In this document: in pieces, positions 47,059-55,642 of the stretch | Numbering within the stretch: position 1 is the first letter of the stretch | Layout: the number at the start of each line of letters is the position of its first letter | From: Oscillibacter valericigenes | GTDB taxonomy: Bacteria; Bacillota; Clostridia; Oscillospirales; Oscillospiraceae | Direction of reading: 5' to 3' | Assembly (NCBI RefSeq): GCF_021531315.1 | Contig: NZ_JAFBIQ010000001.1 | Location: 124,001-188,000, forward strand | DNA length: 64,000 nucleotides | Notes under the pieces: generated by a model | What the model was told of the DNA's origin: nothing | The model's database searches: none | What the model saw: the letters and a program-made list of their open reading frames with translations, nothing else | Position numbers and translations under genes: made by a program

Positions 47059-47165
47059 TGTTCTGTTGTTTCTCCTTCAAAATTTAGTTTTACCTCCGAA
47101 GCCTTCATCCCCCCTGCCAACCTTTGGCACAGACAGGAAGTCGGGTCTCCGTGCGGAATACCCGA
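47059..47165 (-). promoter_or_regulatory. Structured 5' leader of rpsB-tsf with two hairpins and a 23-codon uORF
   Basis: The transcript from the predicted promoter has about 105 untranslated bases. It includes a hairpin at 47141-47165 (TCGGGT/ACCCGA ends) and a tight one at 47115-47129 (TGCCAA-AGG-TTGGCA in RNA sense). An upstream ORF (ATG at 47108, stop 47037-47039) overlaps the rpsB start out of frame. Autoregulation by S2 through the leader is plausible by analogy with other ribosomal operons. Confidence 0.4.
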
Positions 47166-47167
47166 GC

Positions 47168-47196
47168 AGTTTACCATATTTATTCCCGAATTGCAA
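47168..47196 (-). promoter_or_regulatory. SigA-type promoter of rpsB-tsf
   Basis: TTGCAA (47191-47196) and TAAACT (47168-47173) are separated by 17 bases on the minus strand, with an AT-rich upstream element. Confidence 0.62.
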
Positions 47197-47244
47197 GGCT
47201 TTTTTCCAAGGAAACCATAAAAAATCACCGTTTTTTCGTCTTTT

Positions 47245-47535
47245 TCACAGTCTTCTCCGTCTTCCCCGCCGGTCACGGCGCGGCATCTCACGCTGCGGGA
47301 AGGGTTTATCGACCAAAATGATGTCGTCCCCCACCTGTCGGATGCACTCCCACGGGATATAATATTCCTCGCCGCGCCCGAAGAGGCCGAAAAAGCGAAA
47401 CGGCCCCGGCACGATCAGCGCGAGCATCTGCCCTTCGGGCAGTCGGCACTCCACATCGCCCACATAGCCCAGACGGCAGCCGTCGCAGATGTTGATGACC
47501 TCCTTGCAGCGAAGGTCGGTAAATCGGCAGTCCAT
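47245..47535 (-). CDS. YlmC/YmxH-family PRC-barrel sporulation protein
   Basis: A 96-residue protein opening MDCRFTDLRCKEVINICDGCRLGYVGDVEC, which is the YlmC/YmxH pattern (motif split: FTDLRCKEVIN, GCRLGYVGD), then IPWECIRQVGDDIILVD. It belongs to the PRC-barrel superfamily; members in spore formers are annotated as sporulation proteins without a settled function. The C-terminal tail is Arg-rich. Start at 47535 with GGGAGGG ahead; it is divergent from sigG, consistent with a sporulation link. Confidence 0.88.
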   Translation of the reverse strand: MDCRFTDLRCKEVINICDGCRLGYVGDVECRLPEGQMLALIVPGPFRFFGLFGRGEEYYIPWECIRQVGDDIILVDKPFPQREMPRRDRRGRRRRL

Positions 47536-47643
47536 ACGCTCCCTCCTGTTCCCTGTCATTCTATTCACGCACAGGGAAGTCCTATCCCGCGAAAAAATCC
47601 ATCGAAGTGCGGCGAACGATAAAAAATATCCCCGCCGCCGCGC

Positions 47644-47674
47644 GGTATGTTTCGCCCCGCCGCGGAAATAATGA
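47644..47674 (+). promoter_or_regulatory. Candidate SigF/SigG-type promoter of sigG
   Basis: GGTATG (47644-47649) and an ATAATGA-like -10 about 18 bases later resemble forespore promoters (GTATA-type -35), as expected for sigG autoregulation. The match is partial. Confidence 0.35.
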
Positions 47675-47702
47675 GAGCATCAAGCACGGGGAGGGCGGTA
47701 CG

Positions 47703-48473
47703 ATGCTCGGCAAGGTGGAGATCTGCGGCGTGAACACGGCAAAGCTGCCGACGCTCAGGGCGGATGAGATGACCGAACTGCTGCGGCGCAGCCGCGCGGG
47801 CGATACGAACGCGCGGGAAATGCTCATTCAAGGAAATCTTCGGCTGGTGCTTTCGGTCATCCAGCGATTCGCGGGGCGCGGCGAGAACGCCGACGACCTC
47901 TTTCAGGTCGGCTGCATCGGGCTCATCAAAGCCATCGACAATTTTGACATTTCGCAGAATGTCCGCTTCTCGACCTACGGCGTTCCCATGATCATCGGCG
48001 AGATCCGACGGTATCTGCGCGACAACAGCGCCATCCGCGTCAGCCGCTCGATGCGCGACACCGCCTACCGCGTTTTGCAGGCGCGCGAAAAGCTCCAGCG
48101 CGAGAACCAGCGCGAGCCGACCGTTGAGCAGATCGCCAAGGAGCTGGACATCCCGCGCGAGGAGGTCGTCTTTGCGATGGACGCGGTGGTCGATCCGGTC
48201 TCCCTCTTCGAGCCCATCTACTCCGACAGCGGCGACAGCGCCTGCGTGATGGATCAGGTGCGCGACACGCGCAATACCGATGAAAATTGGCTCGACCAGA
48301 TCGCCCTGCGCGAGGCCGTGGACAAGCTCACGCCGCGCGAGCAGCGCATTTTGGCCATGCGCTTTTGCGACGGCAAAACACAGATGGAGGTCTCTAGCGA
48401 GATCGGCATTTCGCAGGCGCAGGTCTCGCGGCTGGAGAAGAACGCCATCAGCGCCATTCGCAAAAGTCTTTGA
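47703..48473 (+). CDS. sigG: Sporulation sigma factor SigG
   Basis: A 256-residue late forespore sigma factor. The N-terminus LGKVEICGVNTAKLPTL is diagnostic of SigG; regions 2 (DLFQVGCIGLIKAIDNFDI and the RFSTYGVPMIIGEIRR promoter-melting block), 3 and 4 (MRFCDGKTQMEVSSEIGISQAQVSRLEK) are complete. I choose the ATG at 47703 with GGAGGGCGG before it; an upstream in-frame ATG (47607) has no RBS. Spo IIGA/sigE genes, which often adjoin sigG, are not here. A terminator follows. Confidence 0.96.
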   Translation: MLGKVEICGVNTAKLPTLRADEMTELLRRSRAGDTNAREMLIQGNLRLVLSVIQRFAGRGENADDLFQVGCIGLIKAIDNFDISQNVRFSTYGVPMIIGEIRRYLRDNSAIRVSRSMRDTAYRVLQAREKLQRENQREPTVEQIAKELDIPREEVVFAMDAVVDPVSLFEPIYSDSGDSACVMDQVRDTRNTDENWLDQIALREAVDKLTPREQRILAMRFCDGKTQMEVSSEIGISQAQVSRLEKNAISAIRKSL

Positions 48474-48479
48474 GCGGAT

Positions 48480-48510
48480 AGCACAGCTTATACCGGGCTG
48501 TGCTATTTTT
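48480..48510 (+). terminator. Terminator after sigG
   Basis: AGCACAGC pairs with GCTGTGCT around a 9-base loop, followed by ATTTTT. Confidence 0.8.
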
Positions 48511-48533
48511 CATGCCATCCCGTCCGATTTTGC

Positions 48534-48561
48534 TTGACTTTTTCACTCTTCCCTCTATAAA
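48534..48561 (+). promoter_or_regulatory. SigA-type promoter of the FAD oxidoreductase gene
   Basis: TTGACT (48534-48539) and TATAAA (48556-48561) are 16 bases apart, followed by about 60 bases to the start codon. Confidence 0.62.
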
Positions 48562-48627
48562 ATACTCATAGCAGACAGTTTTTACTGCACCGCTTATCCC
48601 AAAATTCACAGAACGGAAGTGTTCCTC

Positions 48628-50001
48628 ATGCAATACGATATTGCCATCATCGGCGCAGGTCCCGGCGGCATCTTCTCCGCCTATGAGCTTACCAAACGCG
48701 CCCCCTCGCTCAAGGTCGCCGTGTTTGAGGCGGGTCACAGCCTCGAAAAGCGCCGCTGCCCCATCGACGGCAAGAAGGTCAAAAGCTGCATCGGCTGCAA
48801 AAGCTGCTCGATCATGAGCGGCTTTGGCGGCGCTGGCGCGTTTTCCGACGGCAAGTACAACATCACCAACGATTTCGGCGGCACGCTCTACGAGTACATC
48901 GGCAGGCAGCAGGCGCTCGACCTCATGCACTATGTCGATGAGATCAATATGCTCTACGGCGGCGAGGGCACAAAGCTCTACTCCACCGCCGGCTCACAGT
49001 TTAAAAAGCTCTGCATCCAGCACAAGCTCAAGCTGCTCGACGCCTCCGTGCGCCACCTCGGCACGGACATCAACTATGTGGTTCTCCAAAATCTCTACAA
49101 CGAGCTCAAGGATAAGGTCGATTTCTACTTCGATACCCCTGTGCAGGCGATCGAGGCGAAGAACGGCGTCTTCACAGTCGTCTGCGGCGGCGCGCATTAC
49201 GAGTGCGAACAGTGCATCGTTTCCGTCGGGCGCAGCGGCAGCAAATGGATGGAGGGCGTGTGCCATGCGCTCGACATCCCCACCAAGTCCAACCGCGTGG
49301 ACCTCGGTGTGCGCGTGGAGCTGCCGGCGGTCGTGTTCTCCCACCTCACGGATGAGCTTTACGAGAGCAAGATCGTCTACCGCACGGAAAAGTTCGAGGA
49401 CAATGTGCGCACCTTCTGCATGAACCCGCACGGCATCGTCGTCAACGAGAACACCAACGGCATCGTGACGGTCAACGGCCACAGCTACGAGGACGAGGCG
49501 ATGCAGACCGAGAACACCAACTTCGCGCTCCTTGTCGCCAAGCATTTCTCCGAGCCGTTCCACGACTCCAACGGCTACGGTGAGAGCGTCGCCCGCCTTT
49601 CCAATATGCTCGGCGGCGGCGTGATCGTCCAGCGCTTCGGCGACCTCGTGCGCGGACGGCGCAGCACGGTCAAGCGCATCGAGGAGGGCCTTGTCACGCC
49701 GACGCTCGCCGCCACACCGGGCGATTTGAGCCTTGTGCTGCCCAAGCGCATCCTCGACGGCATCATCGAGATGATCTATGCCCTCGACAAGATCGCTCCC
49801 GGCACGGCGAATGACGATACGCTGCTCTACGGCGTGGAGGTCAAGTTCTACAACATGGAGGTCGCGCTTGACGAGCACCTTGAAACCGCACACCGCGGGC
49901 TCTATGTCATCGGCGACGGCAGCGGCATCACCCACTCCCTCTCCCACGCCTCGGCCAGCGGCGTCTTTGTCGCGCGGGACATTCTCGCAAAGCGGGCGTA
50001 A
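48628..50001 (+). CDS. FAD-dependent dehydrogenase (COG2509-like)
   Basis: A 457-residue flavoprotein with the dinucleotide fold IAIIGAGPGGIFSAYEL at the start, a Cys-rich segment CIGCKSCSIMSGFGGAGAFSDGK near 50-75, and a C-terminal YVIGDGSGITHSLSHASASG FAD-binding motif (split: YVIGDGSGITHSL, SHASASG). This matches the uncharacterised FAD-dependent dehydrogenases of COG2509. Substrate unknown. The ATG at 48628 has GGAAG eight bases before it; a GTG at 48619 is the alternative. It is a single-gene unit. Confidence 0.87.
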   Translation: MQYDIAIIGAGPGGIFSAYELTKRAPSLKVAVFEAGHSLEKRRCPIDGKKVKSCIGCKSCSIMSGFGGAGAFSDGKYNITNDFGGTLYEYIGRQQALDLMHYVDEINMLYGGEGTKLYSTAGSQFKKLCIQHKLKLLDASVRHLGTDINYVVLQNLYNELKDKVDFYFDTPVQAIEAKNGVFTVVCGGAHYECEQCIVSVGRSGSKWMEGVCHALDIPTKSNRVDLGVRVELPAVVFSHLTDELYESKIVYRTEKFEDNVRTFCMNPHGIVVNENTNGIVTVNGHSYEDEAMQTENTNFALLVAKHFSEPFHDSNGYGESVARLSNMLGGGVIVQRFGDLVRGRRSTVKRIEEGLVTPTLAATPGDLSLVLPKRILDGIIEMIYALDKIAPGTANDDTLLYGVEVKFYNMEVALDEHLETAHRGLYVIGDGSGITHSLSHASASGVFVARDILAKRA

Positions 50002-50024
50002 GCGGCAGGTCCATCATAAGCAGT

Positions 50025-50066
50025 CAAAAAATCTCCCGACCGAAAAAAGGTCGGGAGATTTTTGTA
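50025..50066. terminator. Bidirectional terminator between the FAD oxidoreductase and glnS
   Basis: AAATCTCCCGACC pairs with GGTCGGGAGATTT; A/T tracts on both sides allow function for both converging genes. Confidence 0.9.
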
Positions 50067-50081
50067 TCATCGCTGTACCGC

Positions 50082-51809
50082 TCAGACCTTGAAGCTGTCC
50101 TTGAGTGTGACGGAGCGGTTGAACACCAGATGCTCGGCGGAGCAATCCTTATTGTCAAGGCAGAAATAGCCCAGACGCATGAACTGGAAGCTCGGCGCGG
50201 TCTTGCCCTGTTTCTCGGTTTTGTCGTACTCCGCTGCCACATCGCGCATACGGGCCTCGACCTTGCAGCCGGTGAGCGTTTCGAGGGAATCGGGATTCAT
50301 GCAGGCGAGGAAATCCTTGTCCGCACCATCGGGCGCGGGATCGCTGAAGAGTTCGCTATAAACACGCACCTCGGCGTCGATGGCGGTGGCGGCATCCACC
50401 CAGTGGAGCGTCGCGCCCTTGACCTTGCGGCCGTCGGCGGGGTCGCCGCCGCGGGAGTCGGGGGCATACTCAGCGGCGATCTCGGTCACATTGCCGTTTT
50501 CGTCCGTTTCATAGCCAACGCACTTGATCAGATATGCACCCTTCAAGCGGCACTCAGGGCCGCCGGGGAACAGACGCTTATACTTGGGGATCGGCTCGGC
50601 CATAAAGTCGTCCGCCTCGATCCAGCACTCGCGGGAGAAGGTGATCTCATGCGTGCCGGAAGCGGGGTCGGTCGGATTGTTCTCGACCTCGAAGGTCTCG
50701 CTCTTGCCCTCGGGGTAGTTCGTGATGACAAGCTTTACGGGATGCAGCACACCCATCGTGCGCTCGGCGGAGGCGTTGAGATCCTCGCGTAGGCAGTGCT
50801 CAAGGAAGGCGTACTCCACCACACTCGCGCTCTTGGCAACGCCGATGCGGTCGCAGAAGTTACGGATGGACTTGGGCGTAAAGCCGCGGCGGCGCAGGCC
50901 GCAGAGCGTCGGCATCCGCGGGTCGTCCCAGCCGGAGACGATACCCTCCTCGACGAGCTTGCGGAGCTTGCGCTTGCTCATCACCGTGTGGTCGATGCCA
51001 AGGCGGGCAAACTCGATCTGACGCGGCTTGCAGGGTACGGAAACATGATCCACCACCCAATCATAGAGCGGGCGGTGCGCCTCAAACTCCAGCGAGCAGA
51101 GGGAGTGCGTAATGCCCTCGATCGCGTCCTGAATGGGATGGGCGAAGTCGTACATCGGGTAGATGCACCACTTGTCGCCCTGACGGTGATGGTGCATATA
51201 GCGGATGCGGTAGATGACAGGGTCGCGCATATTGAAGTTACCGCTGGCAAGGTCGATCTTCGCGCGCAGGGTGCGGCTTCCCTCGGGAAATTCACCGTTC
51301 TTCATGCGCTCGAAGAGGTCAAGGTTCTCCTCCACATCGCGGTCGCGGTAGGGGGAAACGGCTGGCTTGCCGATGTCGCCGCGATACTCCCTCGCCTCCT
51401 CGGGCGTGAGGTCGCAGACATAGGCGAGGCCCTTTTTGATCAGCTCGACGGCGTACTCATAGTCCTTTTCAAAATAGTCGCTGCCGTAGAAGAAGCGGTC
51501 GCCCCAGTCAAAGCCGAGCCAATGAATGTCCTCTTTGATGGCGTCGACGAACTCGACATCCTCCTTGGTGGGGTTGGTATCGTCCATACGCAGGTTGCAC
51601 AGGCCGCCGAAGCGCTCGGCGGTGCCGAAGTCGATGGTCAGCGCCTTACAGTGGCCGATGTGCAGATAGCCGTTCGGCTCGGGCGGAAAACGGGTGTGGA
51701 CCTGCTGACCCTGGAAGCGACCACCCTCCGCAATATCCTCTTCGATAAAGGCGTCAATAAAATTTTTGCCTTCGCTCTCGGCGACGGCGGTCTTGACTTC
51801 CTCAGCCAT
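50082..51809 (-). CDS. glnS: Glutaminyl-tRNA synthetase
   Basis: A 575-residue class I synthetase with the RFPPEPNGYLHIGHCKAL signature (HIGH) and the KMSKS-like VMSKRKLRKL. The C-terminal anticodon-binding beta-barrels (about 345-575) are complete. Many Firmicutes lack GlnRS and use the GatCAB route, so its presence implies direct Gln-tRNA charging, as in several Clostridia. Start at 51809 with GGAAGGG in front; a good promoter and a short leader hairpin lie upstream. Confidence 0.96.
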   Translation of the reverse strand: MAEEVKTAVAESEGKNFIDAFIEEDIAEGGRFQGQQVHTRFPPEPNGYLHIGHCKALTIDFGTAERFGGLCNLRMDDTNPTKEDVEFVDAIKEDIHWLGFDWGDRFFYGSDYFEKDYEYAVELIKKGLAYVCDLTPEEAREYRGDIGKPAVSPYRDRDVEENLDLFERMKNGEFPEGSRTLRAKIDLASGNFNMRDPVIYRIRYMHHHRQGDKWCIYPMYDFAHPIQDAIEGITHSLCSLEFEAHRPLYDWVVDHVSVPCKPRQIEFARLGIDHTVMSKRKLRKLVEEGIVSGWDDPRMPTLCGLRRRGFTPKSIRNFCDRIGVAKSASVVEYAFLEHCLREDLNASAERTMGVLHPVKLVITNYPEGKSETFEVENNPTDPASGTHEITFSRECWIEADDFMAEPIPKYKRLFPGGPECRLKGAYLIKCVGYETDENGNVTEIAAEYAPDSRGGDPADGRKVKGATLHWVDAATAIDAEVRVYSELFSDPAPDGADKDFLACMNPDSLETLTGCKVEARMRDVAAEYDKTEKQGKTAPSFQFMRLGYFCLDNKDCSAEHLVFNRSVTLKDSFKV

Positions 51810-51831
51810 ACTGGACCCTTCCTTTCTTCGC

Positions 51832-51848
51832 GCCTGCCTGCGGCAGGC
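51832..51848 (-). repeat. Short inverted repeat in the glnS leader
   Basis: GCCTGCC-GCA-GGCAGGC (RNA sense) forms a 7-bp hairpin between the promoter and the RBS of glnS. A T run lies before it in the transcript, not after, so it is not a terminator. Confidence 0.5.
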
Positions 51849-51863
51849 AAAAAATAATATTTA

Positions 51864-51892
51864 ATTATAACTTCTTTCCGCTTCGTTTGCAA
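51864..51892 (-). promoter_or_regulatory. SigA-type promoter of glnS
   Basis: TTGCAA (51887-51892) and a perfect TATAAT (51864-51869) are 17 bases apart on the minus strand, about 55 bases from the start codon. Confidence 0.75.
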
Positions 51893-51915
51893 GCATTTTA
51901 TCGCGGGATTCCGCG

Positions 51916-51950
51916 AAAAGGGAGCCATTCCTTCGCAGGGAACGGCCCCC
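51916..51950 (-). terminator. Terminator after the HIT gene
   Basis: GGGGGCCGTTCCC pairs with GGAATGGCTCCC around a 6-base loop, followed by TTTT on the minus strand. It ends the T-box-alaS-DUF4250-HIT unit. Confidence 0.8.
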
Positions 51951-51966
51951 TCGGTTCGCAGCTCTT

Positions 51967-52308
51967 TCAGCCCGGTGGCCAGGTCATATCGCGGCCCGCG
52001 AGCACATGGAAGTGCAGGTGCGCTACGCTCTGCCCCGCCTGCTCGCCGATGTTGGAGACGACGCGGTAGCTCTCGATGCCCTGCTCCTTCGTCACCTTGG
52101 CGATGACTTCAAAGATATGAGCGACGAGGGCGCTGTTTTCGGCGTTGATGCCGGAAACCGACGCGATGTGCGTCTTGGGAATGACAAGGAAGTGCGTGGG
52201 GGCCTGCGGCGCGATGTCGTTGAAGGCGTAGCACAGCTCGTCCTCATAGACCTTGCTCGAGGGAATTTCCCCCGCTGCGATGGCGCAGAACAGACAATCG
52301 TTCTTCAT
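51967..52308 (-). CDS. Histidine-triad (HIT/HINT) nucleotide hydrolase
   Basis: A 113-residue protein with CLFCAIAAGEIPSSKVYED at the start (zinc Cys pair CXXC) and the triad HLHFHVLAG near the end. HINT-type enzymes hydrolyse AMP-amine adducts, including lysyl- and other aminoacyl-AMP, so a place behind alaS is sensible. Start at 52308 with AAAGGAG before it. It lies 14 bases after the small DUF4250 gene. Confidence 0.94.
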   Translation of the reverse strand: MKNDCLFCAIAAGEIPSSKVYEDELCYAFNDIAPQAPTHFLVIPKTHIASVSGINAENSALVAHIFEVIAKVTKEQGIESYRVVSNIGEQAGQSVAHLHFHVLAGRDMTWPPG

Positions 52309-52322
52309 AGGGCTTGCTCCTT

Positions 52323-52499
52323 TCAAAGAAATTGATTTCGTTCGTGATCGTAGTGATAATCAGCCTCGGCGAGACGCGCACAGAGCGCTTCCCTGTCCGC
52401 GTCCAGCGAAGCGCACAGCTCATCGAGGCTCTCATACTCGTCGCGCAGGCGGGCGTTGCATAAGCTCATGAGCATGATGGGATCGTTCGGCAGCTGCAT
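52323..52499 (-). CDS. DUF4250 small protein
   Basis: A 58-residue ORF beginning MQLPNDPIMLMSLCNARLRD, then EYESLDELCASLDAD and ending HERNQFL. This is the DUF4250 pattern (LPNDPxMLxSxxNxxLRD). It is predicted to be a short helical cytoplasmic protein of unknown function. Its ATG shares one base with the alaS stop codon (TGATG), so it is translationally coupled to alaS and followed by HIT. Confidence 0.88.
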   Translation of the reverse strand: MQLPNDPIMLMSLCNARLRDEYESLDELCASLDADREALCARLAEADYHYDHERNQFL

Positions 52500-55165
52500 C
52501 AGCCAACCACCTCGCCGACGAGATCGTCCACCGCCGCGAGCGCGTCGTCGACCTTGCTCACCTCGGTGCCGCCGCCCATGGCGCTGTCGGGCTTGCCGCC
52601 GCCCTTGCCGCCGCAGATGGGCGCGATGGCCTTGATGATGTCGCCCGCCTTGACGCCCTTGGCGACCGCGTCCTTGCCGCAGACCGCCAGCAGCGTGACC
52701 TTGCCGTCGTGCACGGAGGCCAGCACACCGACGACGCCCGGCTCCTTATCGCGCAGGAAGTCGCCGAGCTTGCGCATGGCGTTGGGGTCCATGCCGTCGC
52801 GCTGCGCGGTGATGACCTTCAGTCCGCCGACCGTCTTGGCGGCGGTGAGGAAGCTGCGCGCCTCGCCGAGGGACGCCTCCTCCTTGAACTTTTCGAGCTT
52901 TGCCTTGATGTCCTTCAGCTCGCCGATCTGCGCCTCAAGCTTGCTCTCGAGCTCAGACTGCGTGGTCTTGAGCATCTGCGCCACGCGGAAGATTTTTTCC
53001 TGATTGCGGCGAATCTCCGCGAGCGTCTGCTTGCCGGTGATGGCCTCGATGCGGCGCACGCCGGAGGCGACGCTGCCCTCGCTCTTGATGCGGAAGAGGC
53101 CCACCTTGGCGGTGTTGTCAAGGTGCGTGCCGCCGCAGAACTCCATGGACACATCGCCCATCTCGACCACGCGGACCACGTCGCCGTACTTCTCGCCGAA
53201 CATGGCGACAGCGCCCTTCTGCTTGGCCTCCTCGATGGGCAGCACCTCGGTCACGACGGGGATGCCGTCGAGCACGGCGTTGTTCACAAAGGCGTCGATC
53301 TCCGCGAGCTGCTCGGGCGTGATGCCCTCGAAGTGCGTGAAGTCGAAGCGCAGGTGGTCGGGCTCGACGAGGGAGCCCGCCTGATGCACATGGTCGCCCA
53401 GAACATGCTTGAGCGCGGCGTCGAGCAGGTGCGTGGCGGTGTGCGCGCGGCGGACCGCCTTGCGGCGCTCGCCGTCGATGCAGGCGGTCACGGTGTCGCC
53501 GAGCTTGAGGCTGCCGGAGAGCACCTTGCCGGTGTGCATATACTTGCCGCCCTTGTTCTTCTGCACGTCGGTCACTTCAAATTTCGCGTCGCCGCAGGTG
53601 ATGACGCCATGGTCGGCGACCTGACCGCCCATCTCGGCGTAGAAGGGCGTCCTGTCGAGCACGATGATGCCCTCGACGCCGCTCATCAGCTCCTCGGCCT
53701 GCTCACCCTCGACCACCAGCGCGACGAGCTTTGCGTCGTCGATGCTGTCATGCTCGTAGCCGACGAACTCGGTCGCGGGAATGTCCTTGCCGAACTCGAC
53801 GCCCGCCCAGCCGAGGTCGCCGAGCGCGCGGCGCGCCTCGCGGGCGCGGGCCTTCTGCTCGGACATTGCCTGTGCGAAGGCCTCCTCGTCCACACTCAGG
53901 CCCTCGTCCGCCGCCATCTCGCGCGTGAGGTCGATGGGGAAGCCATAGGTGTCGTAGAGCTTGAAGGCGTCCTCGCCGGAGAACTTCGTTTCGCCCTTGG
54001 CCTTGTGCTCGGCGAGCATATCGGAGAAGATCCTCATGCCGCCGTCGATGGTCTTGGCAAAATTCTCCTCCTCAGTGCGGATGACCTTGGTGATGTAGCT
54101 CTGCTTTTCGTGCATATCCTTATATTCGCACTCGTTGACCGCCACCACGGTGTCGACGATCTCATAGAGGAACGGGCGATTTACGCCAAGGAGCTTGCCG
54201 TGGCGCGCAGCGCGGCGCAGCAGGCGGCGCAGCACATAGCCGCGGCCCTCGTTGCTCGGCAGTACGCCGTCGCAGATCATAAAGCTCGCCGAGCGGATAT
54301 GGTCGGTGATGATGCGCAGGGAAACATCGCGGGCGCTGCTCTCGCCGTAGTGCGCGCCGGTCAGCTCACTGACCTTGTTGGTGATGTTCATGACGGTGTC
54401 GACATCAAAGAGCGAGTTGACGTTCTGGCTGACCATCGCCAAACGCTCAAGGCCCATGCCGGTATCGATGTTCTTCTGCTTGAGCTCGGTGTAGTTGCCG
54501 TGGCCGTCGTTGTCGAACTGGGAGAAGACGTTGTTCCACACCTCAACATAGCGGTCGCAGTCGCAGCCGACCGTGCAGCCGGGCTTGCCGCAGCCGTACT
54601 CCGCGCCGCGGTCGTAGTAAATTTCCGAGCAGGGACCGCAGGGGCCGGAGCCGTGCTCCCAGAAGTTATCCTCCTTGCCGAAGCGGAAGATGCGCTCCTC
54701 TGGAATGCCCACCTCGTCGCGCCAGATGGCAAAGGCCTCGTCGTCCGCAGGCGTGGTCTCATTGCCAGCGAACACGGAGGGGTACAGACGGTCAGGTTCC
54801 AAGCCGACCCACTCGGGACTTGTGAGAAACTCCCAAGACCAGGCGATCGCCTCGTGCTTGAAGTAGTCGCCGAAGGAGAAGTTGCCGAGCATCTCAAAGT
54901 AGGTGCCGTGGCGCGCGGTGTGGCCGACATTGTCGATGTCGCCTGTGCGGATACACTTCTGGCAGGTGCAGACGCGGCGGCGCGGCGGCTCCTCCTCGCC
55001 CTTGAACCAGGGCTTCATCGGCGTCATGCCGGCGTTGATGAGCAGAATGGATTTGTCGTTTTGCGGAATGAGGGAAAAGCTGGGCAGGCGCAGATGGCCC
55101 TTGCTCTCAAAGAACCTGAGGAACATTTCCCTTAGCTCGTTGAGACCGTAAACAGGATGGGACAT
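52499..55165 (-). CDS. alaS: Alanyl-tRNA synthetase
   Basis: A full 888-residue class II synthetase: N-terminal catalytic domain (starting with LREMFLRFFESKGH and the motif 2 segment around RHGTYFEMLGNFSFGDY), then the editing domain with zinc ligands HTATH and CGGTH (EFCGGTHLDNT), a coiled coil (about 710-755) and the C-Ala domain ending in GGGKPDSAMGGG. It charges tRNA-Ala and clears Ser/Gly mischarging. It follows a lipoprotein gene and is expected to be T-box controlled. A tRNA-Ala gene lies in the same window. Confidence 0.98.
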   Translation of the reverse strand: MSHPVYGLNELREMFLRFFESKGHLRLPSFSLIPQNDKSILLINAGMTPMKPWFKGEEEPPRRRVCTCQKCIRTGDIDNVGHTARHGTYFEMLGNFSFGDYFKHEAIAWSWEFLTSPEWVGLEPDRLYPSVFAGNETTPADDEAFAIWRDEVGIPEERIFRFGKEDNFWEHGSGPCGPCSEIYYDRGAEYGCGKPGCTVGCDCDRYVEVWNNVFSQFDNDGHGNYTELKQKNIDTGMGLERLAMVSQNVNSLFDVDTVMNITNKVSELTGAHYGESSARDVSLRIITDHIRSASFMICDGVLPSNEGRGYVLRRLLRRAARHGKLLGVNRPFLYEIVDTVVAVNECEYKDMHEKQSYITKVIRTEEENFAKTIDGGMRIFSDMLAEHKAKGETKFSGEDAFKLYDTYGFPIDLTREMAADEGLSVDEEAFAQAMSEQKARAREARRALGDLGWAGVEFGKDIPATEFVGYEHDSIDDAKLVALVVEGEQAEELMSGVEGIIVLDRTPFYAEMGGQVADHGVITCGDAKFEVTDVQKNKGGKYMHTGKVLSGSLKLGDTVTACIDGERRKAVRRAHTATHLLDAALKHVLGDHVHQAGSLVEPDHLRFDFTHFEGITPEQLAEIDAFVNNAVLDGIPVVTEVLPIEEAKQKGAVAMFGEKYGDVVRVVEMGDVSMEFCGGTHLDNTAKVGLFRIKSEGSVASGVRRIEAITGKQTLAEIRRNQEKIFRVAQMLKTTQSELESKLEAQIGELKDIKAKLEKFKEEASLGEARSFLTAAKTVGGLKVITAQRDGMDPNAMRKLGDFLRDKEPGVVGVLASVHDGKVTLLAVCGKDAVAKGVKAGDIIKAIAPICGGKGGGKPDSAMGGGTEVSKVDDALAAVDDLVGEVVG

Positions 55166-55198
55166 GGTGATTTCTCCTTTGTATGTTAGATTTTTTGT

Positions 55199-55627
55199 TT
55201 ATTTCTTCTTGATGTCCAGTCCGATCAGCTCCATATCGGGATCGAAGGCGATGCGGAAATAGACGCTCTTTTTTTCGTACTTGCGGCGGATGACCGCGAT
55301 GGCGTGCGGCTCGTCCGTGTCCGTCACGCCGGTAACCATCGTGTCTGTTACCTCCTTCGGCCCTCCGAGGCCGTCGGTCGCCGTGTTCATCAGCGCTTGC
55401 AGCGCGGCGGCGGAGGTCGCCTCGCGCACATCGCTGCGCAGCGCCTCATAAACCTTGTCATATTCGCCGCTGACGAGCTGGTCCATCACGCCGAGGCCCG
55501 CGCTGAGGACGGCTTCTTCCTCCATACCTTTTGGCAGGTCTTTTCCCTTTACAGCACAAGCTGTGCAAAGGGCAAGCAGCATTAGCGCCGCAATCGGCAC
55601 AAGCAGTTTTTTTCTGATGATTCTCAC
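55199..55627 (-). CDS. DUF3887-like lipoprotein
   Basis: A 142-residue exported lipoprotein. The signal sequence (basic MRIIRKKLL, hydrophobic core) ends in the lipobox CTAC (LCTAC), with Cys near residue 24 as lipid site. The mature part has a helix (VMDQLVSGEYDKVYEAL) and a beta-rich end (YEKKSVYFRIAFDPDMELIGLDI), typical of DUF3887/NTF2-like extracellular domains. Function unknown. It lies between the T-box leader and alaS, with 33 bases to the alaS start, so it should share alanine-starvation control. Confidence 0.85.
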   Translation of the reverse strand: MRIIRKKLLVPIAALMLLALCTACAVKGKDLPKGMEEEAVLSAGLGVMDQLVSGEYDKVYEALRSDVREATSAAALQALMNTATDGLGGPKEVTDTMVTGVTDTDEPHAIAVIRRKYEKKSVYFRIAFDPDMELIGLDIKKK

Positions 55628-55642
55628 CTCGCTTCAGAATGC

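Noticed and set aside
52709-55135. An 808-codon plus-strand open frame opposite alaS
   Set aside because: It is antisense to an intact alanyl-tRNA synthetase, has no RBS, and its composition (Ala/Val/Leu/His/Asp-rich, no domains) is the typical mirror of GC-rich coding sequence.
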